Shown here one piece after another: positions 38,511-51,000 of a DNA stretch of 64,000 bases; the first letter of the stretch is position 1; every line of letters starts with the position of its first letter. Source of the stretch: Carallia brachiata. Its lineage: Eukaryota > Streptophyta > Magnoliopsida > Malpighiales > Rhizophoraceae. Where the stretch lies: assembly GCA_021464245.1 (NCBI GenBank), contig JADCRB010000024.1, forward strand, positions 1,242,181 to 1,306,180, in the 5' to 3' direction. The translations under genes and the position numbers were made by a program. Below the pieces are notes generated by a model. That model was given only the letters and a program-made list of their open reading frames with translations. It searched no databases and was not told the DNA's origin.

Positions 38511-40759
38511 ATGGAAGGGTTGGTGCACTCACAATTTAATCCCCACAACCCAATCCATGCCGGCTTTAGACGATATCGCTCGGGATTCATGCCAACATTA
38601 TCCATACATCTAAGAAAAAGTTTGACGAGGAGTTGGTCATTGACTATGAAACATCTCCGATCATTCAGTCCAGTTGCTGCATCAGTTCAACCTTCACAGG
38701 CCTCGAAGTTGGGCCACTTCGACAATACGCTGCCATCCAAAGGTTCCGTGGACTAACTTAATATTCTTTGGTTTATTTGTAAAGATTTTTTTTTCATTGA
38801 AGGAAGCTCTTAACTTTAGAGTGGTTTATTAACCAAATGGAGTTCAATGTTAAACATGTCAGTTGTGTAAATGTGGGAGAATTGTTCATCAAGTAAGAGA
38901 AACTCTAATGTACTTGAGTTTGAAATTGGGTTAGAGAAAGGGGATTTTATCCTCTGAGCTTATGCTAATAAATGTTTAAATAAGTTTTCGTTTTTGAGGC
39001 TTGTACAATCATGTAGCTGTGTAATAGTTGTTTCTTTCTGGAATTAACAGAGGTTCTTGATCTATGGAGAAGGGCTGATGCAGTGTGTTTTGACGTGGAT
39101 AGCACTGTGTGCCAAGATGAGGGCATTGATGAACTTGCAGATTTTTGTGGAGCCGGCAATGCAGTTGCCGAATGGACTGCTAGGTGGGTTCCAGTTTGGT
39201 CTGTGAAATTGCTTTAGTACATGATATTAGACCTGACATCCTTACATCGCATTTTCTAGAGCAATGGGCGGTTCTGTCCCTTTTGAGCAAGCATTGGCTG
39301 CCAGACTATCTCTGTTCAAACCTTCCCTGTCCCAAGTCCAACATTTTCTTGAGAAGAGGCCTCCGAAGTATGTGAGCTCCGTGATTTTTCTATGTTTTGA
39401 GAGTTTTCTTGGTCAGTTACCTGTTCAGTTTGTTTGGTATTTTCTTCCTATAGACAATGGTTGGTTTTTTTTTTTTTTTTTAATTTGTACAATGGACTGA
39501 AAAGAAAAGGATTGGTGTTGTTATGAGATAAGATTGATTGACAAGGAAAGAGTTTTCTTATGTCCCCTGTGTCCCTGCTCTCTCCTTCTCTGTTTCTTAG
39601 TAAATTCAATCTCAATCCAAAGAAGCTTTACCGATTCTATTTTTATTCCATAGGATTTCTCCTGGCATGGATGAATTGATGAAGAAGCTGAAGGCTAAAA
39701 ACACTGATGTTTATCTGATCTCTGGAGGCTTTCGTCAAATGATCAATGTATGATTGTCCATAATGGAATTGTTCGTTGCTTATCTTTCTGGTCCCTACAA
39801 GTTCTCGTTGACCCACAAGATCCATGCTTGAGTTTGTAACTTTCGTCAGTAGATGAAATGTTGTAAAGATTGCAGATGAAATTTTATGAACATTGTTCTG
39901 ATCAGAAGGAACTCAAATGCCTGGGATCCTGGCATTATAGATGAAATGTCTTTTGGGGAAATTTTTGTGGCATAGATTGGACATTATAGTCTCTTTGCTT
40001 TGTTTTCTGTCCTTACTAATCAGGCAACTTCCCGTGCAGCCTGTCGCATCAATGCTTGGCATCCCAGCAGAAAACATATTTGCCAACCAATTGCTCTTTG
40101 GAAGCTCAGGGGAGTTTTTGGGGTTTGATGCGAACGAGCCAACTTCAAGGAGCGGAGGAAAAGCAACTGCAGTGCAGCAAATAAGGAAGGTTAGTCACAC
40201 ATGGTTGTCTGTTTCATATATCCATATTAAAATTAAATTAAAGCTGATTATGGTTGCCCAACAGGTTCATGGATACAGGGCGCTGGTTATGATTGGGGAT
40301 GGTGCAACAGATCTGGAGGTAACTACGACCACTGAAATATCAGATTCATAAACAAATCATTCTAGGGAAGGTTGTGCCAATAGCTGTTGTTTCAGTTTCA
40401 CATGTTTTTTCCTTTATATTTCTGCGTCTGTTCAAGGTAATCATTGCACACTCTACCTGTGTTAAATATGACTACAATCACAATTTAATCACTTGCTGCC
40501 AAATTAGTTGAAATTGATGATGTATTACTGGCTGCTGGCCATTGAAGAAGTAAGATTTATTCTCTAGATAGATTATTTTTTGTCCAATATGATGATATTT
40601 ACTGAGATTCTCTCCATCTGTTTATGCATGTAGGCCCGCAAACCTGGAGGCGCTGACTTGTTTATTTGCTATGCGGGTGTTCAACTTCGAGAATCTGTTG
40701 CAGCAGAAGCTGATTGGCTGGTCTTTAATTTTGCTGATTTGTTAAATTCATTGGAATAG
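38511..40759 (+). CDS. PSP: Phosphoserine phosphatase, chloroplastic
   Basis: HAD-superfamily phosphatase catalysing the last step of the phosphorylated serine pathway (3-phosphoserine to serine) in plastids. Seven exons (38511-38742, 39051-39183, 39260-39367, 39654-39747, 40040-40189, 40265-40318, 40634-40759) sum to 897 nt, or 298 residues, close to the Arabidopsis enzyme. Residues 1 to about 77 are a Ser/Arg-rich plastid transit peptide. Catalytic motif I is CFDVDSTVCQDEG (two Asp of DxDST), motif II YLISGGF, substrate-loop region RARAMGGSVPFEQAL, and motif IV MIGDGATDLEARKPGGAD. The ATG at 38511 is chosen because it opens the transit peptide; the longer upstream frame has no ATG. A leader intron is likely. 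No break. It converges with the RRM gene on the other strand, 450 bp away. Confidence 0.96.
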
Positions 40760-41209
40760 TTGATATTCTTTCTGGTTCTCATTATGCTACTGTATTTCAG
40801 TTTATTTCCCCTTCCCCTACAATGTTGGTCTGTTATTGGCGTTGGATTACACGATGTTCTTTGAGAATATTAATAAATAATCACCAATTGGTGTCATTGT
40901 CATATAAATTGTATTCAGATCAAGAGTCCTTAATATCCATTAAAAAAAACCTTGAAGAAAGTTGGGGAAGGCTGATGGGGGTGGGAAGGAACCAAGAAAG
41001 CCTGAAACTTCAATTACAATTATTTTCTGGACACCTCGGTCGTTCTCATAAAGGAAAATCCACAAATATTGAGTTCACAGGGCCATGTCGAACATAAATG
41101 CCAACATTGTTTAGAAAAAAGCGTTGAGGACAAAAAACTAGAACAAACGAAGTCTATTTAAATATGAGGTGGACGAGGTTACACTGATTCCAAGCATAAG
41201 GGCATTCCA
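40760..41209. other. Convergent 3' ends of PSP and the RRM gene
   Basis: 450 bp between two stop codons facing each other. An AATAAA at 40872-40877 is a likely plus-strand polyadenylation signal for PSP. The two 3' UTRs could overlap. No gene. Confidence 0.5.
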
Positions 41210-43276
41210 TCATGCCCTTTTGGCAAAGTCATCAGTATCATCGTCATCCCTGTAATTTCCCTCCATCGGCTCATCCTTGAAACTTGATTCCGAGGAATCA
41301 AATTGATTATAGCTTCCAGTTGCCTCACCCACACTGCCGCTCCCATCAACACCAAATTGATTATCACTTCCTCCACCGCCACCAGCAACACCAAAATTCC
41401 CAGCCGTATTGTCAAAGCCTCCAGCATTAGTACCCTCAGTGAAGTTGCCACTAGAATTGCTGCCAAAGTTAGTTCTTCCATAGTTACCACCAACATCACT
41501 ATTAACACCTCCAAAATTTCCATCAGCACCTCCACCATAGTTTCCACCATAGCCACCACCTCCACCATAATTTCCACCATAGCCACCACCTCCACCGTAA
41601 TTTCCACCATAACCACCACCTCCACCGTAGCCACCACCTCCACCGTAGCCACCACCGCCAAAGCCCCCACGCGATCTCTCAGTTGCATAGTTCACTCTAA
41701 TACGACGACCATGAAGCTCCTGAGGCAAAAGGAAAACTGAAATCAGAAAAGGAATAACTGCAGTTAACATAGGAGACCTGGAAACTAACTAGAATCCAAG
41801 GTAACTACATATATACACAATTAAAGGTGTCAGTCACAAAACTAGAACTTTTTACCACTATAGAGAAACAACCTAATGCATGTGAAATTATTAAGAGAGA
41901 ACAAGCCACTCGCTAGACTGAAGACCTAGTCATCATACCTCTCTGGTTTTCATATACAAGAATGTTTCAAATTTTCAAGTCAAACTCATGAAATACCAGC
42001 ACTTACTAATCGAAAATTCTGGGTAACAATTGCTTCAATATAATTGACATGAGGAATCACTGGTGAAAGGACTGCAACTAAGATTTGCCAATGTTATTTA
42101 GCAATCATTCAGAAGAGATGTTGCAATAGAGCCATGACAAAAGAACGTATGGGGGAAAAAGTAAAAAAAACATGTGTGCAAAAAACAATGCTACACTACG
42201 TCCAAGCCTGAAAATCTATGAGAGCTAAGGCATAACAATACAAAGAGTCATAGCAGTGGTAGCATAGCAGTGACTTCAAGGAAGCTAATTCCACGTGGAT
42301 ACAGAAAAAGCAGAAACTGCAACCGTTTACTTGCATGCGCATCTCGCCAGCCATTTTTTTTCCATTTACCAAAGTTGGTAGCGACGCAAATTATAACCAA
42401 CCAAAAGTTAAAATGAGTCAACCTTTCCTGTTACCAAAATCAGACAATAAAAAATCACTTCTTCAACCTACTTTTATCTCCACTTCTCCACCAAATCAAA
42501 CATCTAAGCACATAAATTTTCATAGATTGTGTCCATCTTTCTTTCATACTCTCCGAGCCAAGCATTTTCGAAAACAGGGATCAAATTAAGCAATAGCATA
42601 CCTGCCCATCAAAGCCCTGAATGGCACTTGAGGCCTCTTCACTGGAGGTGTACGTAATAAACCCAAATCCTCGAGACCTACCAGTTTCACGATCCAGAAT
42701 GACTCTTGCTGTATTAAGTACAATGGAATCCTCAATTACTATACACCGAAATATTTATGTCTCAAGAACATTGTATAACTTTAAGATAGAAACACAAATT
42801 TGGAAGGAGTAAACCATAGGAACAAGCCACAGTAGCCCCACTAAGTCACAACCATCATTCATCTGCAGACATTGTCACAAGCTTGTCTTTTCTTCATGAA
42901 TCACAAAAATTGTATTGTTTACTCAATTCCTTACCTTCAATGACTTCACCATATTTGCTAAAAGCGTCTCTTAGACTGGCGTCATCTGTAGAATAAGAAA
43001 TACCTGCAAGATCAAATGTACGTGTAACTGAATAGGAACTGGTCCAGAACAAAAAGCTAACTACAACCCTTTTTTTTTTTCTTCTAAGTTTTGGTTGAAA
43101 TGGGAGAAGGTTTGAGAAGTAAAGATAGAGGAGGACGCACCTCCAACAAAAAGTTTTGAAGATGACATCCATCTAATAGCTTGGTAAAGAGATGGCCTCG
43201 ATGAAGATAATTCAACATTGATCTGCTTGGCAGATGTCTGCCTCAGTATATTCCCAACCTTGCTAAGAAAAGCCAT
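41210..43276 (-). CDS. Mitochondrial glycine-rich RRM protein (GR-RBP/ORRM-like)
   Basis: RNA-binding protein related to Arabidopsis GR-RBP3/ORRM3 and ORRM4, which are mitochondrial C-to-U RNA-editing factors. Four coding exons (43276-43141, 43003-42935, 42708-42602, 41719-41210) sum to 822 nt, or 273 residues. Residues 1 to about 37 ([20 protein letters not shown] onward) form a mitochondrial presequence. One RRM covers about residues 40-117, with RNP2 KLFVGGISY and RNP1 [10 protein letters not shown]. The rest is a Gly-rich tail: repeats of [10 protein letters not shown], then Asn/Ser/Gly-rich sequence and an acidic end [14 protein letters not shown] leader intron 43286-44245 separates a non-coding first exon from the ATG. 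The Gly-Tyr repeat region (41530-41680) may vary in copy number. No frame break. The exact ORRM number cannot be assigned. Confidence 0.93.
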
Positions 43277-44300
43277 TGGAAAACCTAAGTAAACAAATAA
43301 AGAAAGGCCTTAGTAACTTTGAAAGCATAAAAGTAAACGAAAAACCAGATGCAAGCCATTCCTAACATTAGATATTTTTTTTCCTTATTTTGGATTTCTT
43401 CAGCAAACCAACATGAAATAGCTTAAACAAAAGAACATAGAAATAGAAGCATGAAAAATAATGTCTTATCTCACAACAGAACATCCCTGAAACCACCGTT
43501 CATTTTACTTCTATTCACAACCGAAACTATCTTTACTATAAAACGAAGCAAAAAAACACTCATACAAACAATCTCTTGCAGTTTATGTATTTGGGACAAT
43601 ATATCATTGTCACTGATCAACGAATTTTGCAGAAAAAAAGGCTGCTTGACAACGTGAATGCAACATTTGAAAATAATGTATCTACCACATCTCCAATGCT
43701 ATACTAAAATTTTTTTCCCTAAAAAGCCCTTTTATGAACTATTTAACATAAGCACAATATGATATATCATTTCTTGAACTCTGTAGCAACAACAAACGAA
43801 CAAAGACTAAAATTTCACAAACTATCACAAAACGATTACCCATACAAAAACCCCAACTCAGATACCGAATCGATTTCTCAACATCCCAAAACACGAGACT
43901 CCATCCAATTTCCCCTCCACTTTCTCGGCAATCAAACAAAGTTTTAACAGAAAAACCCAAACATAAAAAAAAAAAAAAAAAAATCTAAGTATCACCATTG
44001 ACTACTCAAAACAAAAGTGACCCAGAAACTAATGGATCGAGAAATGGTCAAAAATAGAAAAAGACCGAAAATTTCCGGACCGTCGGATGGAAGCACCACC
44101 CGGGACCAAATCAAAACCCTAAAAAAAAAAGATCGAAGCAGAAGAACAGTTACAAAAAAAAAGAAACCAAAAATATGTATCAGAAAAAACGAAAGCAAAA
44201 GTAAGAGGAACGAAGTGTTTAGGGTTTTGCTATTTGAATGGTTACCTTTGGGGATTTGGCTCCTCTGCACACTCACTGAGAACTAAAACCCTATAACCGA
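43277..44300 (-). other. Leader exon and leader intron of the RRM gene
   Basis: On the minus strand a non-coding exon ends at 44246 (CCCCAAAG|gtaacc). The intron runs to 43286 (acttag|GTTTTCC), ten bases before the ATG. The intron contains poly-A/T runs and a second AAACCCTA motif near 44113-44120. The plus-strand open frames here are low-complexity and non-coding. Confidence 0.65.
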
Positions 44301-44370
44301 AGAGGGTTTATGTAGTCCCAAAAATGGGTGGGATGATTGTATATGAAAGAAGAAGAAAGAATCTGGGCCG
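44284..44370 (-). promoter_or_regulatory. Telo-box and site II promoter elements of the RRM gene
   Basis: A telo-box AAACCCTA is at 44286-44293, with a second half-match (agggttta) at 44303-44310. A TGGGCC site II element lies at 44364-44369. Telo-boxes combined with site II elements are known from plant genes for ribosome, mitochondrial and cell-growth functions, which suits a mitochondrial RNA factor. Confidence 0.55.
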
Positions 44371-46886
44371 TTGGATTTTGTTGGGGGGTTTAGTATGACC
44401 GTTGGATTGAAGCCCTGACGGTGGAGGCTGAGATATTTTATTTTATTTGCAGTGCACGTCGGGACTTGAAGTTTGATCTGAGGACAGGATTGTCTTTCAA
44501 TTTTGTGTGACGGCTAATTAAATCCTTTTTTTGGAATTTTTGTTTGAACCAAAATTGGAAACAATTTATTTAATAGGAAAAAATTAAGGGAACATATAAA
44601 AAAGTTAATAAGTAGTTTTTAGGCAGAAATAATGTTTAGAGCAACCCTCACAATGTTTAGGATTTAATTTTGAAAAAAATAAATTTTCAATTTGTTTTTA
44701 TGAATTCAATTTATTCTTATATTTACTTTATGATTATTTTATATTTTTTAATGAGACTCTTTTTGATAATATGCAAAAAATAAAAGGGAAAATTGCTATA
44801 GTAACCATTGGACATTAGATAACAATACAGCACGGACATTAAATAAGTTTTTATTTACTAAATGAATGAGTGAAATTTAAAAACTGGATTTTGAACCCAA
44901 AAAACAAGTTATTAATCAATCCTAGAGTGCCAATAAAATTGGATTAATTAGACTTCACACCAAGCAACTTAACTAAAGAGAAAACTGTTTTGTTATTCAA
45001 GTCAGTAAAGTCACAGATGTAGATATAAAGGTAAACAATAAGAAGTTTACATACATTTAACTTTTTTTTAACGTAGGGAGATTAAATCAACATATATAAA
45101 GATTGAAGGTTTTTTTTTTTTTTTTTGTAAAATTGCCACCACTAAAATTTAATATCGAGACCTTCAGTACTAATGACTACTCTGATAACAAATTGTTGCC
45201 TTTGGAAATAATGCAACTGTGGAAGACCAACAACGAGGGGAGAATCTATCTGGGCCGAAAACATGCTGGCATCATTTTGCAGTATACAGCCTTCATGAAA
45301 GAAACCCAAAACTCAAAGCCCACAAGCCTTTTCCGTGGTGGCAGGCTTATACATACATAATGGCCCGGCCCGAGCTTAGCGTGGCCCAATTATTGGACGT
45401 CCTTTTTTTTGCTTTTTCCTTTTTTTTTTGAGAAGTGAAGTGTCGAACATCTCTACCCGTGCCTATATCTAGCAATTTTGCTGTAAAACTGTCATAAATG
45501 ATAAAATAAGACTGGTTTATTAGAGGATAACCAATTCAGAAGAAAGATAATTTTAATTTTTGTTGTCTGTTTGTGTCAGAATTTGAGGCTAAATTATTGA
45601 AATTAAGACCCTCACTGCCCAACAACCAGATTGATATGACTGGTGGCAGGTAATTATCGATTAGCACCGTATAATTATATGATTATGATTGGGTGGGGAT
45701 CCATGTTACCTCTATGTATTCCAGTTTTCCCCTCTAAACCAAACCCACCAAAGCTCCAGGCCTCCAATAAATGCCAATGGTGCATGGCTAGCCTAATCCA
45801 GTCTTTTTCACCAAAAAAACTAGATTTATTTCAACTTTTAAAGTCAGCCTTCTTCTCTTTTTCACGAAAAAAAAAAAAAAAAGATAAAAAAAAGTCAGCC
45901 TTCTGCTCCGGGAGCCACGGCCTTTTCAGGAACACGCACATGGATTGGCCGGATGATCCATAGGACAAGAAAGGCATTCTTATCAGTTCACCAATCTACC
46001 CTTAAATTTTCTTCCCGGAATTCCCAGAATGCCACGAAGCCTAACGGCTACTTCACATTCAAAATTGTTGGCTTTTGTTTTTTTAATGAGAAAGTAGCCA
46101 TATCTATGGATTTGTTAAGGGGATTGTCCTAAAAATATTTCTTAAGGTAAATTAGACATTTATAGTGAATTTTTGAAAAAGTAAACTCGGAGTAATAAGT
46201 TTGAAGTTGGATAGGCTTTTTATATTGAAGTATTTACGGACAACAAACGTTATTAATCATTTATAAGAATCTTGCGAGACTAAACATAACATAAATTTAG
46301 TTTCAACAGTCTGACGATGAAGTCCTCAAATCAGTAACCAACACAGCGTTGGGCCTTTTTTTTTTGTAACGCTTCGTTGGCCTTGTTCCTTAGAGTTTAG
46401 ACTACCCTTTCATAACATTGCTAAAATGCTTTGCTAAGGGAAAAAAAACAAACAAACAAAACAAAACAAAAAAAGGTTTGCTAAAATGCCAACGAGGTTC
46501 ACAATCGATAATGGAACTGAGAAACCATATAAAACGACAAAGATTAAACAAATACAAACAATGGAGAAGGTGAGGCTAACAAGCAACAATAAATGAAAAG
46601 AAGAAAACGGAGAGTCGGGGCCTTTGGGGGGGCAATAAATTATAGTTTGTTTGGGATGTAGAGTGTAGAGTGCATTAATGGCGAAGACAAAAGCCAATAA
46701 ATTTGGTCTCAGACTAAAGAAAGGGGTAAATTAATTGCATGCGTTTATCGCTGCAAGTGTCTGTTCGTCATCTCTCTCTCTCTCTCTCTCTCTCCGACTA
46801 CTGCCTTCAATACATTGCTATCCCCATCTGCCCCCTCCCCCCTCTCTGTCTTATCCCACAACCCGCTCCCCAATATCCCAATTAAT

Positions 46887-46922
<36 letters not shown>

Positions 46923-47135
46923 AGGAGTCAATAAATGGTTGGTGTTGAAGAATTGTATGGAATTTTTTAATCTTCTACTAGTAGTGCAAAACTTGTGGTT
47001 TTTCAAACATAGACCCCATGATACAAAGACCAATTTTTTTTTGTTGATAGGGCCAAAAAAGCATTAATTTTGATAACAACCCATCAGGTAAAAAGTTGCA
47101 AGCGATGCTAATTATGGGTTGAAACAAGATTTCAC
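44371..47135. other. Spacer between the RRM and DRB genes
   Basis: About 2.7 kb without a recognisable gene. It is AT-rich to about 45200 and has GGCCC-containing sequence at 45361-45395. (TC)n runs lie at 46771-46794 and 46889-46919, and homopolymer A/T runs are common. The part next to 47135 is the DRB 3' UTR. Confidence 0.4.
46771..46919. repeat. Paired (CT)n microsatellites
   Basis: Two uninterrupted CT runs of 24 bp (46771-46794) and 31 bp (46889-46919), about 95 bp apart, downstream of the DRB gene. They are likely polymorphic in length. Confidence 0.95.
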
Positions 47136-48848
47136 TCATTGGGTTTTCTCGGATAACTGTAGCTTGTTGCGGAACTGGGGACTGAGTTGAGTTGGGTGTG
47201 ACTCGTCTGGCCTCTTGTTGGTCGTTGATGTTTGTGTGGACTTTGAAGTAGTAATACTAGCAGAGGCACTGCTGCTACTAGCTGATGAAGAGGGAGGAGG
47301 TCTGATTGGATTTGGCAGTGCTGGTGCTGCACAAACTGGAATGACTGACCTAATTTGGACTGCTGGGGCAATCCTGTGTGGATTGAATCCACCTGTATGC
47401 ATTGGCCTAGTTGGGGGGTAGATACTTGATGAGGCTGCTGCCTTGATGGAAGTTGAAGCCATTGGTGATGGAACTGATGAACCAAAATGTGAACTTTTGA
47501 TCAAGGGATCAGCTGGTTTATGCTGAATAGCAGTAATATTGTTATTGAGCAAGGAAGTGCCGAGCTTGCTTAGATGGGACAGTGGGAATGGACCATAGGC
47601 ACCATTTGAATTTGAGTCGCTTGCAACCTCTCTTTCAAAAGGCTTCTTGTTGGCATAGCCTGGACTTTTCTCCTCATGCTTCATCGCACACTCTTCAAGC
47701 GGAACCGATATAACTTCTTGCATTTGTACTTGGGATTGGACCCTGGTTTGTATTGGGATCTGCCTACTGGATGAGGATGGAAACGGATTGTCCTCAGGAA
47801 TTGTTGGTGGCAAAATCTTGGAAGCAGTTCTAGGTGGGGGTGGAGGAAGGAGAGACACAAAAGAGTTTCTCTTTAGTGTTGTTGGACCATCTAGACTAGA
47901 ATCCAATAAAACATCCAGCAGCCTCGAATGTCGGAAAATTGAGGAGTTATTGGAGGATGATAAAGAGGAAATGTTGCAGGGCTGGTGTCTCTGTGTCCCC
48001 TGATCACTCTTCTTCTGGCTTGGTTATGATCCCTCTTTCTTGATTGTTTGCACTCATCTTTGGATCTAAGGTTGGACAGGACCCTTGCCACAACTACTTG
48101 ATCATCGTGCTCTTCGCGGGTCTCAGCTTCTTTATTCGTCAAGGAATCCAGATTTGGCACTTCAGAACCAAAAATGTACATTGATGATGCAAAAAGACAA
48201 TTACTTTATTATGAAAAATGAAACCGAAAACTTGAGAAATGGAAATTTTACTTCTTTTCAAAGCAGACCAGGCTGCTATTGCAGCATTTTTCTCAGCTTG
48301 CTTTTTGGTCTTTGCTGGCTCACCCGTGAAGCTCATGCCAGCAAGCTCCACACTAGACGTAAAAATTGGGACATGGCCAGGACCTGATCTTACTGTTGTG
48401 TATACAGGGAGGTTAAGCCCAGCTCTATGAGCAGTCTCTTGAAGGAGGTTCTTGTAAATTCCAGTCTCATCCTGGATTGGATTTCCAGGCGGAACGAACA
48501 AATTGTCAGAGTTAGCAGACTGAAGATTGATGAGTATCGTCCCACTCTGTCATATACTAATTGAAGAAAAAGGGGAAACTGGCGGAAACTTACGAGAACC
48601 CTGGCAGTTAGAGACCTTGAAGGACACCTTGAAGAGAGGACATTGAGAGCAACTTCAGCAGCTGCATGCTCAGCCTGTCTTAATGTGGTGCAGTAGCTTG
48701 GGCTTTCAAAGATCTCCCCATTGAAGTTCACAGAAGCTTTGAATCTCGGTGCATGATCAGGCCCTTCTCTAACACAGGCATAAGAAGGAAGGTTAAAGCA
48801 ACTTCTTTGTGCAAGTTCCTGAAGCTGGTTCTTGAACATATCTGTCAT
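47136..48848 (-). CDS. Double-stranded RNA-binding protein, DRB2/DRB3/DRB5 type, with an internal frameshift
   Basis: Plant DRB proteins bind dsRNA and assist small-RNA pathways and antiviral defence. Three exons: 48848-48594, 48471-48252, 48159-47136. They sum to 1,499 nt; adding one base gives 499 residues. Two tandem dsRBDs are present: residues about 4-73 (MFKNQLQELAQRSCFNLPSY, then RQAEHAAAEVAL) and about 88-158 (YKNLLQETAHRAG, then KKQAEKNAAIAAW). The C-terminal part is Pro/Ser-rich with SFVSLLPPPPPRTASKILPP and HRIAPAVQIRSVIPVCAAP. A leader intron is likely, with a donor at about 49053. A second in-frame Met three codons on is an alternative start. The frame breaks near 47922-47928 between DIR and LLDVLLD; without repair the protein would end about 10 residues later. 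It sits next to a PAT gene, as DRB3 and DRB5 do in Arabidopsis. Confidence 0.92.
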
Positions 48849-51000
48849 TTTTTAAGACCATCAACCATATCAATTTTACCAAGATAAGATCAAAAAAGAA
48901 GCAGGATGAGAACAACACAACCATCTAGAATGCCAAAAATGACAACTTGTATACATCAGATTCAAGGCAGGAGAAAAGTTACACCAACCAACATATGAAT
49001 GAAGGAAAATGAAGCCAAACCACTTAGAACAAAGACTAGATCAAGAAACTCACCTACTTCACCTGATTTAGTGCATCTACATTGGCAAGGGAGGGAGCTT
49101 AGTTTCTCAACCCAATAGCACAAAATTGCAATGTGTGGTGCACAGAAGAAAGGGAAGAATCAATGTGACTATGTGAGTATAGTGAAAAATGGTCCCAAAT
49201 GAAGCTTTAATGCTATAGTGTTTGCTCCAACTTAAGTAAATGCTTGTCTTTCTCTTTCTCATCTTCTTTTTTTTTTTTTTTTTAAGTAAATTCAATGTTA
49301 CTTAATACTCCCTGAATTCTCTGTTTTGACTGGCAAGGTGCAGATTTGAGGGTCATTTATGTAATGAACTTTCTTTTTTTTGGAACACAAAAACTGGGTT
49401 AAGCTGGTAGAAAACTACCTTCCCTAGGATCCTCCACAATTGTCCTTCATTGAATCAATTTGTGATTATGCTAAAGTATTTTTCTTTTCAATAAGCTTAA
49501 TGGGTTTCTGAGATGTTACCTTCCCACAAATCTTCTGTGTGCAGTCTTTTTCTAATATTATTTTTTTGTCAGTCAACCCAACTCTCTTTCATCGTCCCAA
49601 GGCCTAACCATAGCCAAATCAAGGAAGGTTTCATTATCATTGTAACTAATAAGGCTAGCGTGATAATCTTTATTCAAATTATAAAACATTTTAGTAAATT
49701 TATTTAATTGAAGAACAAGTCTTGATATAAATACATACATATTACAGATTTGAATAATAAAAATAATTTTTTTTTTGTAAAACTAAAAGTAAAATTGCCT
49801 ATATAGACCCTTCCATAAACTTCACATCATTGAGCGTTTTTTTTTTTTTTTCGAAGTCAAACAGAACTTTAGAGCAAATTTACCTCAGAGTTCAGAAGTA
49901 ATAGAGATAATTTTAGTCAACCAGTGCAGTGTTTCCTTCCATTATATGCATTACATACATACTTGGATAAAGATGCTTCCTTCAAAGAATTTTGGAAATA
50001 TGCATATTCAACTATCACAAAAATTCAACCAGTTATTACTTATTGTCTCAAAAAAACAGTTGTTACTTATTGGGTCCATTAAACGTTTCCTGTGCTTTTT
50101 TTTATTTTATATTCACAAATTTATTATAACTCATAATCCATACAGGGCCTAAACTACAGCTAGAGGTTAAATCGTGCATGGATAAAGAGTTCCATCATAT
50201 AACCCAATATATAACACATGATTCATCCACCGAGATCTATTGATATTTTTTTTTTTAATCACTATGCGCTTACTTCGTGCGTGCGGCTCATGTAACTACA
50301 GAACCCATTTGATGCACATTAGCTATAGGCAATCTACAACCTACAATACAAAACAAAATTAACCTTCTGAAAATTTGTCTTCTTTAATGTATTATACTTT
50401 GATCATGCAAAGCCTGCTTCTCTTCCTCCCTTAACCATTAAAAAGAGTTGTGTAAGTAAACAATTAAAACAAGAAAACAAGAGGGAGAGAGAGAGAGGGG
50501 GCACAAAGAAAAGATTAGATTAGCACAAGGGAAGGAAAACAACTTTCATTCAGCTGAGGGGAGATATTTTTCGTTACAGTCTCTAAAACGCCTGTTCAAC
50601 GAGACCATTTGCACATCTTGAAGAGCTCTTTAAGATAACTCGAGAACAGCCTTCATTAGACATTTGTGAATCAATCGTAGCAATCAAATATCTTTGAACA
50701 ACCACCCCCCCAAAAAAAAATTGAGAGGACGAAAGATATACGCACTAACCAGTGATCCAAATGAATCAATTCGATACTAACCACAATCACAACACCAAAA
50801 ACTAAGCAAAGCTCTCACACCTCAACACACTGTTCCACACTCAAAAAGCACAATGGCCGAGCCAACACATCTGAACAACCCTGCTGAGAAGCTTTTCCCC
50901 GTTTTGCATGCAAAAGCTTAAAGCTCAACAATCGCATCCTGTACCCATCAAATGACATCAGCAAGAATTTCCTTATGTCGCGTGTATGTCAAGCCTCCAG
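48849..51000. other. DRB leader and spacer to the PAT gene
   Basis: The leader exon and intron of the DRB gene run to about 49100. From there to about 50500 the DNA is AT-rich with no coding signal. From about 50520 to 51000 is likely the 3' UTR of the PAT gene. A GA-rich tract is at 50483-50500. Confidence 0.4.

Noticed and set aside
41179..41688. Minus-strand frame of 169 codons, Val/Met/Glu-rich
   Set aside because: An alternate frame of the Gly-rich exon; the other frame continues the RRM protein.
41303..41740. Plus-strand open frame of 145 codons rich in Ser, Thr and Ile
   Set aside because: It is the antisense of the Gly-rich repeat of the RRM gene; the composition follows from that repeat.
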